A DNA stretch of 64,000 nucleotides from contig JAPVLO010000320.1 of assembly GCA_027257055.1 (NCBI GenBank), forward strand, positions 558,001-622,000, read 5' to 3'. This document shows positions 61,815 to 64,000 of the stretch, piece by piece (positions within the stretch are counted from its first letter, which is position 1; each line of letters opens with the position of its first letter). The DNA is from Cephalopachus bancanus (Eukaryota; Chordata; Mammalia; Primates; Tarsiidae). The notes below the pieces were generated by a model. The model did not search any database, was not told the origin of the DNA, and saw nothing but the letters and a program-made list of their open reading frames with translations. The translations under genes and the position numbers were made by a program.

Positions 61815-62299
61815 CTGGAAGAAGGAAAAAGAGCACGCGGCTTGTGACTGTGCCTCCCCGGCACTTACTGAGTTCTGCGTGGCATGAGGTGCTAGGGACA
61901 GAGTCGAGAGACAGCAAAGGGGCCCTGCTCTGCCAGATATTTTCAGACCTCTTGGCCTTGGTTCCCTCAGCCATGAGTACCTTCTCTTCTCTCCTCCTCT
62001 CTTCCTACCTTGTAGAAACTCCCCACATCCTTGAAGCCACCCTCAGATGTCATCCTAGGTGTCGGCTGAGACTTTCCTGAATTCTGCTCAGCTACCTACA
62101 CTGGGACCCTCCCTGCCCCCCAGAAGCCTAAGCCCACTCAGTTCCCCACCTCAAAACAGATGGAGGCAGGCTGGGAAAGACGGGTGGGCAGACCCTGTCA
62201 CCCTGGGACATGTGGTCTGTACGATCAGAGGGACCCTGCAGCCAAGAGCCAGCCAAGCTACAAGCATAATTCTGAGTAGCTGTGGCTTTTAAACATCCA

Positions 62300-62480
62300 T
62301 CATCTGGATCTGAGGATCTGTGCTTAGCATTCTATAACCAGCACCTCATTTCAGCCTTAAGACCCAGACCTCTGGAGCTGGGAGTTAGGAAGACCCAGTA
62401 TATAGGTAAGAACATCGAGGCAGACAGGATGCCAGGCCTGCCCAAGATCACTAGGCTGAGATTTGCACTCTGGTCTGCCC
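62300..62480 (-). mobile_element. MIR, reversed, decayed
   Basis: acctcatttcagccttaaga and ttgcccaagatcactaggc-like pieces. Confidence 0.6.
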
Positions 62481-63384
62481 CATCTCACCACCCATCTCTC
62501 TCCCCAAATGGGATAAGCATCTCGGTTTCCATATATATTTGTTCGATTTTGCCAAATGCTGGTAATGAAGCCTGGTCCCAAACCCCAGTAGCTCATTAGG
62601 CTAAGACTCCAAAAGGGTGGCTGCCTGCTACACGCTGCACTGACAGCCAGCCTGGATGCTATATGAGGCTGGATGAGGGGCCACGACCCCGCCCCACCCG
62701 GCAGCCTGGACTTTCCCTGCGCTGGCCCCACACCCACCTACAGAGGACGGCTAATTCTCCCAGATGTCTTGCCTCCCTTGAACTCTCATTTCTGGGATGG
62801 GTGGAAGGAGGGCGTTGACCAGAAGGCCAGAAATCCAAGTGAACGAATCCCATCACCCACTGTTCCTTTTCTGACTATCCCCTCCCGGTGCACCTGCCCT
62901 GGATCCTTCCGGGGCTGGAGGCCTTGCTTCCGGCCCCCCTAAGCTAGCATTGCGGCACCCTCTGAGCTACCGTCAGGCCCAGCCCATGTCCTCTCATTCT
63001 TCTTTTAACTAAATAGCGTAACTAAACTTGGAGAAATTTTGAAAGAGGATTTAAAAATCAATACTTCTGTCGTCTCCAACTCTAAAGCTCTGCACCGCCA
63101 AGTGTCATCTAAGTTTGACTGAGGAACACTACACAGCAGCTAGGTGATCCCATACGAATTACTAACCCCTCAGGGCCTCAGTTTCCCAGTCTACATAATG
63201 GGGGGGGGTAAACCATGCCCGGCTGTGGGGGTTTGCCAGGAGAAAGAAACAATGCAGGGAACATGACTCCCTCGGTGACTGGTAGCCCGGCCCAAACTTG
63301 GAATAAAAATAACACATCATTCTCATGCTTCTCTTTCCACCAATTATTAAAACAAACATGTCCCAGTAGTCACTTTCCACCCAA

Positions 63385-63550
63385 TGATCATTTTTAACAG
63401 CGGCACAATATTCCATCAAATAAACACACAGGATGGGTTTACTCATCCCCTACCTTCATGCGGGTGGTGTTTCTGTTTCATTCAAATTCAACCAGAATTC
63501 CCAAGAGTGGGATTATCAGGTCAAAGGGTCCAGAATTTTTGGACTCTTCT
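63385..63550 (-). mobile_element. Decayed L1 ORF2 end
   Basis: The minus strand reads YLMEYCAAVKND, a decayed version of the ORF2 end. caagagtgggattatcaggtcaaagg is the usual neighbouring sequence. Confidence 0.75.
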
Positions 63551-64000
63551 TAGGCAATTTCTCCTTCCAGCACCCACCTGAGAGAGATGCTGGGAGGAGA
63601 CCCTGGGGGTTTTCACATCCTTCCCCTCCTTCCAGACCCTCCCTTCCTCCTCAGGTCTTATTAATCCCAGGAGGGGTAACGCCAGTTTAGGTTCATTCTG
63701 ACTCTAGAAAAGCAAAAATCGTCTTGCAGAGCAAAAGTTAAAAAAAAAAAAAAGCCATGGTCTATTTGAAGTGATAGCAAAAGCTAAAAGCCAAACAGAC
63801 AACACAAAAATGAGCTACAAAGCAAGAACTACTAGCAGTACCCAAGTTCACCTGGAGAGGGACCGTGCCCAGTCTCTTCACACAAAGCAAAAGCCTCAGG
63901 GCATCTTGGACGAGCCAAGGCCCTCTTTGCAGGAGGGACTCTGAGCTGGTAACAGTCAGAATCCAGGAACAGAGCGCTTGCCATGCCCTGGACACAGAGT

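Larger units (their letters stand above)
61815..64000 (-). other. SORBS1: SORBS1 intron, right edge
   Basis: Alu-free, with one reverse MIR and one decayed L1 fragment. I looked for an upstream exon ending in Met-Ser-Ser plus G and did not find one. Confidence 0.8.

Noticed and set aside
61447..61974. 175-aa minus-strand open frame as a single gene
   Set aside because: Only its middle 23 codons are SORBS1 exon, bounded by splice sites; the rest is read-through into intron.

Overview
This is nuclear genomic DNA from a primate. The dispersed Alu copies are full 7SL-derived dimers, and two monomers are also present. Many dimers carry features I associate with strepsirrhine, probably lemur, Alus rather than human ones: a 'caataaatc' linker, 'gggttcgagacccgcctggg', 'ggaaggctgaggcggaaggatc' and a 'gagactccaactc' end before the A tail. 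I saw no galago-type tRNA/Alu chimeric SINE. Genus level is a guess.

The window lies inside one gene on the minus strand, SORBS1 (CAP/ponsin, sorbin and SH3 domain containing 1). Transcription runs from position 64000 towards 1. Fifteen coding exons can be read. Fourteen match the SORBS1 protein I remember, in order, with GT-AG borders and matching phases. They cover the product from about residue 4 through the N-terminal linker, the proline-rich segment and the SoHo (sorbin homology) domain, ending just after SoHo. The first exon and promoter lie beyond 64000. The three SH3 domains lie beyond position 1.

In transcription order the exons are 61746-61814, 59136-59231, 57036-57164, 44941-44967, 44712-44824, 38669-39343 (candidate cassette), 37674-38042, 33667-33811, 28533-28562, 21222-21394, 18008-18071, 15243-15317, 14855-14917, 2646-2693 and 2407-2536. 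The candidate cassette is 675 nt, fully open, phase 0 at both ends, and has a GC rather than GT donor. It would add 225 proline-rich residues. Many exons can be skipped without a frameshift, which fits a gene known for heavy alternative splicing.

The rest is intron. It holds about 40 Alu copies, a full-length 7SL RNA pseudogene (13843-14139), L1 3' fragments, a decayed mariner transposase piece (18946-19330), hAT/MER1-group and MER5 DNA transposon relics, many MIRs, microsatellites, and a few small structures of unclear origin. I see no second protein-coding gene. Most other open frames are translated Alu sequence or strand shadows.
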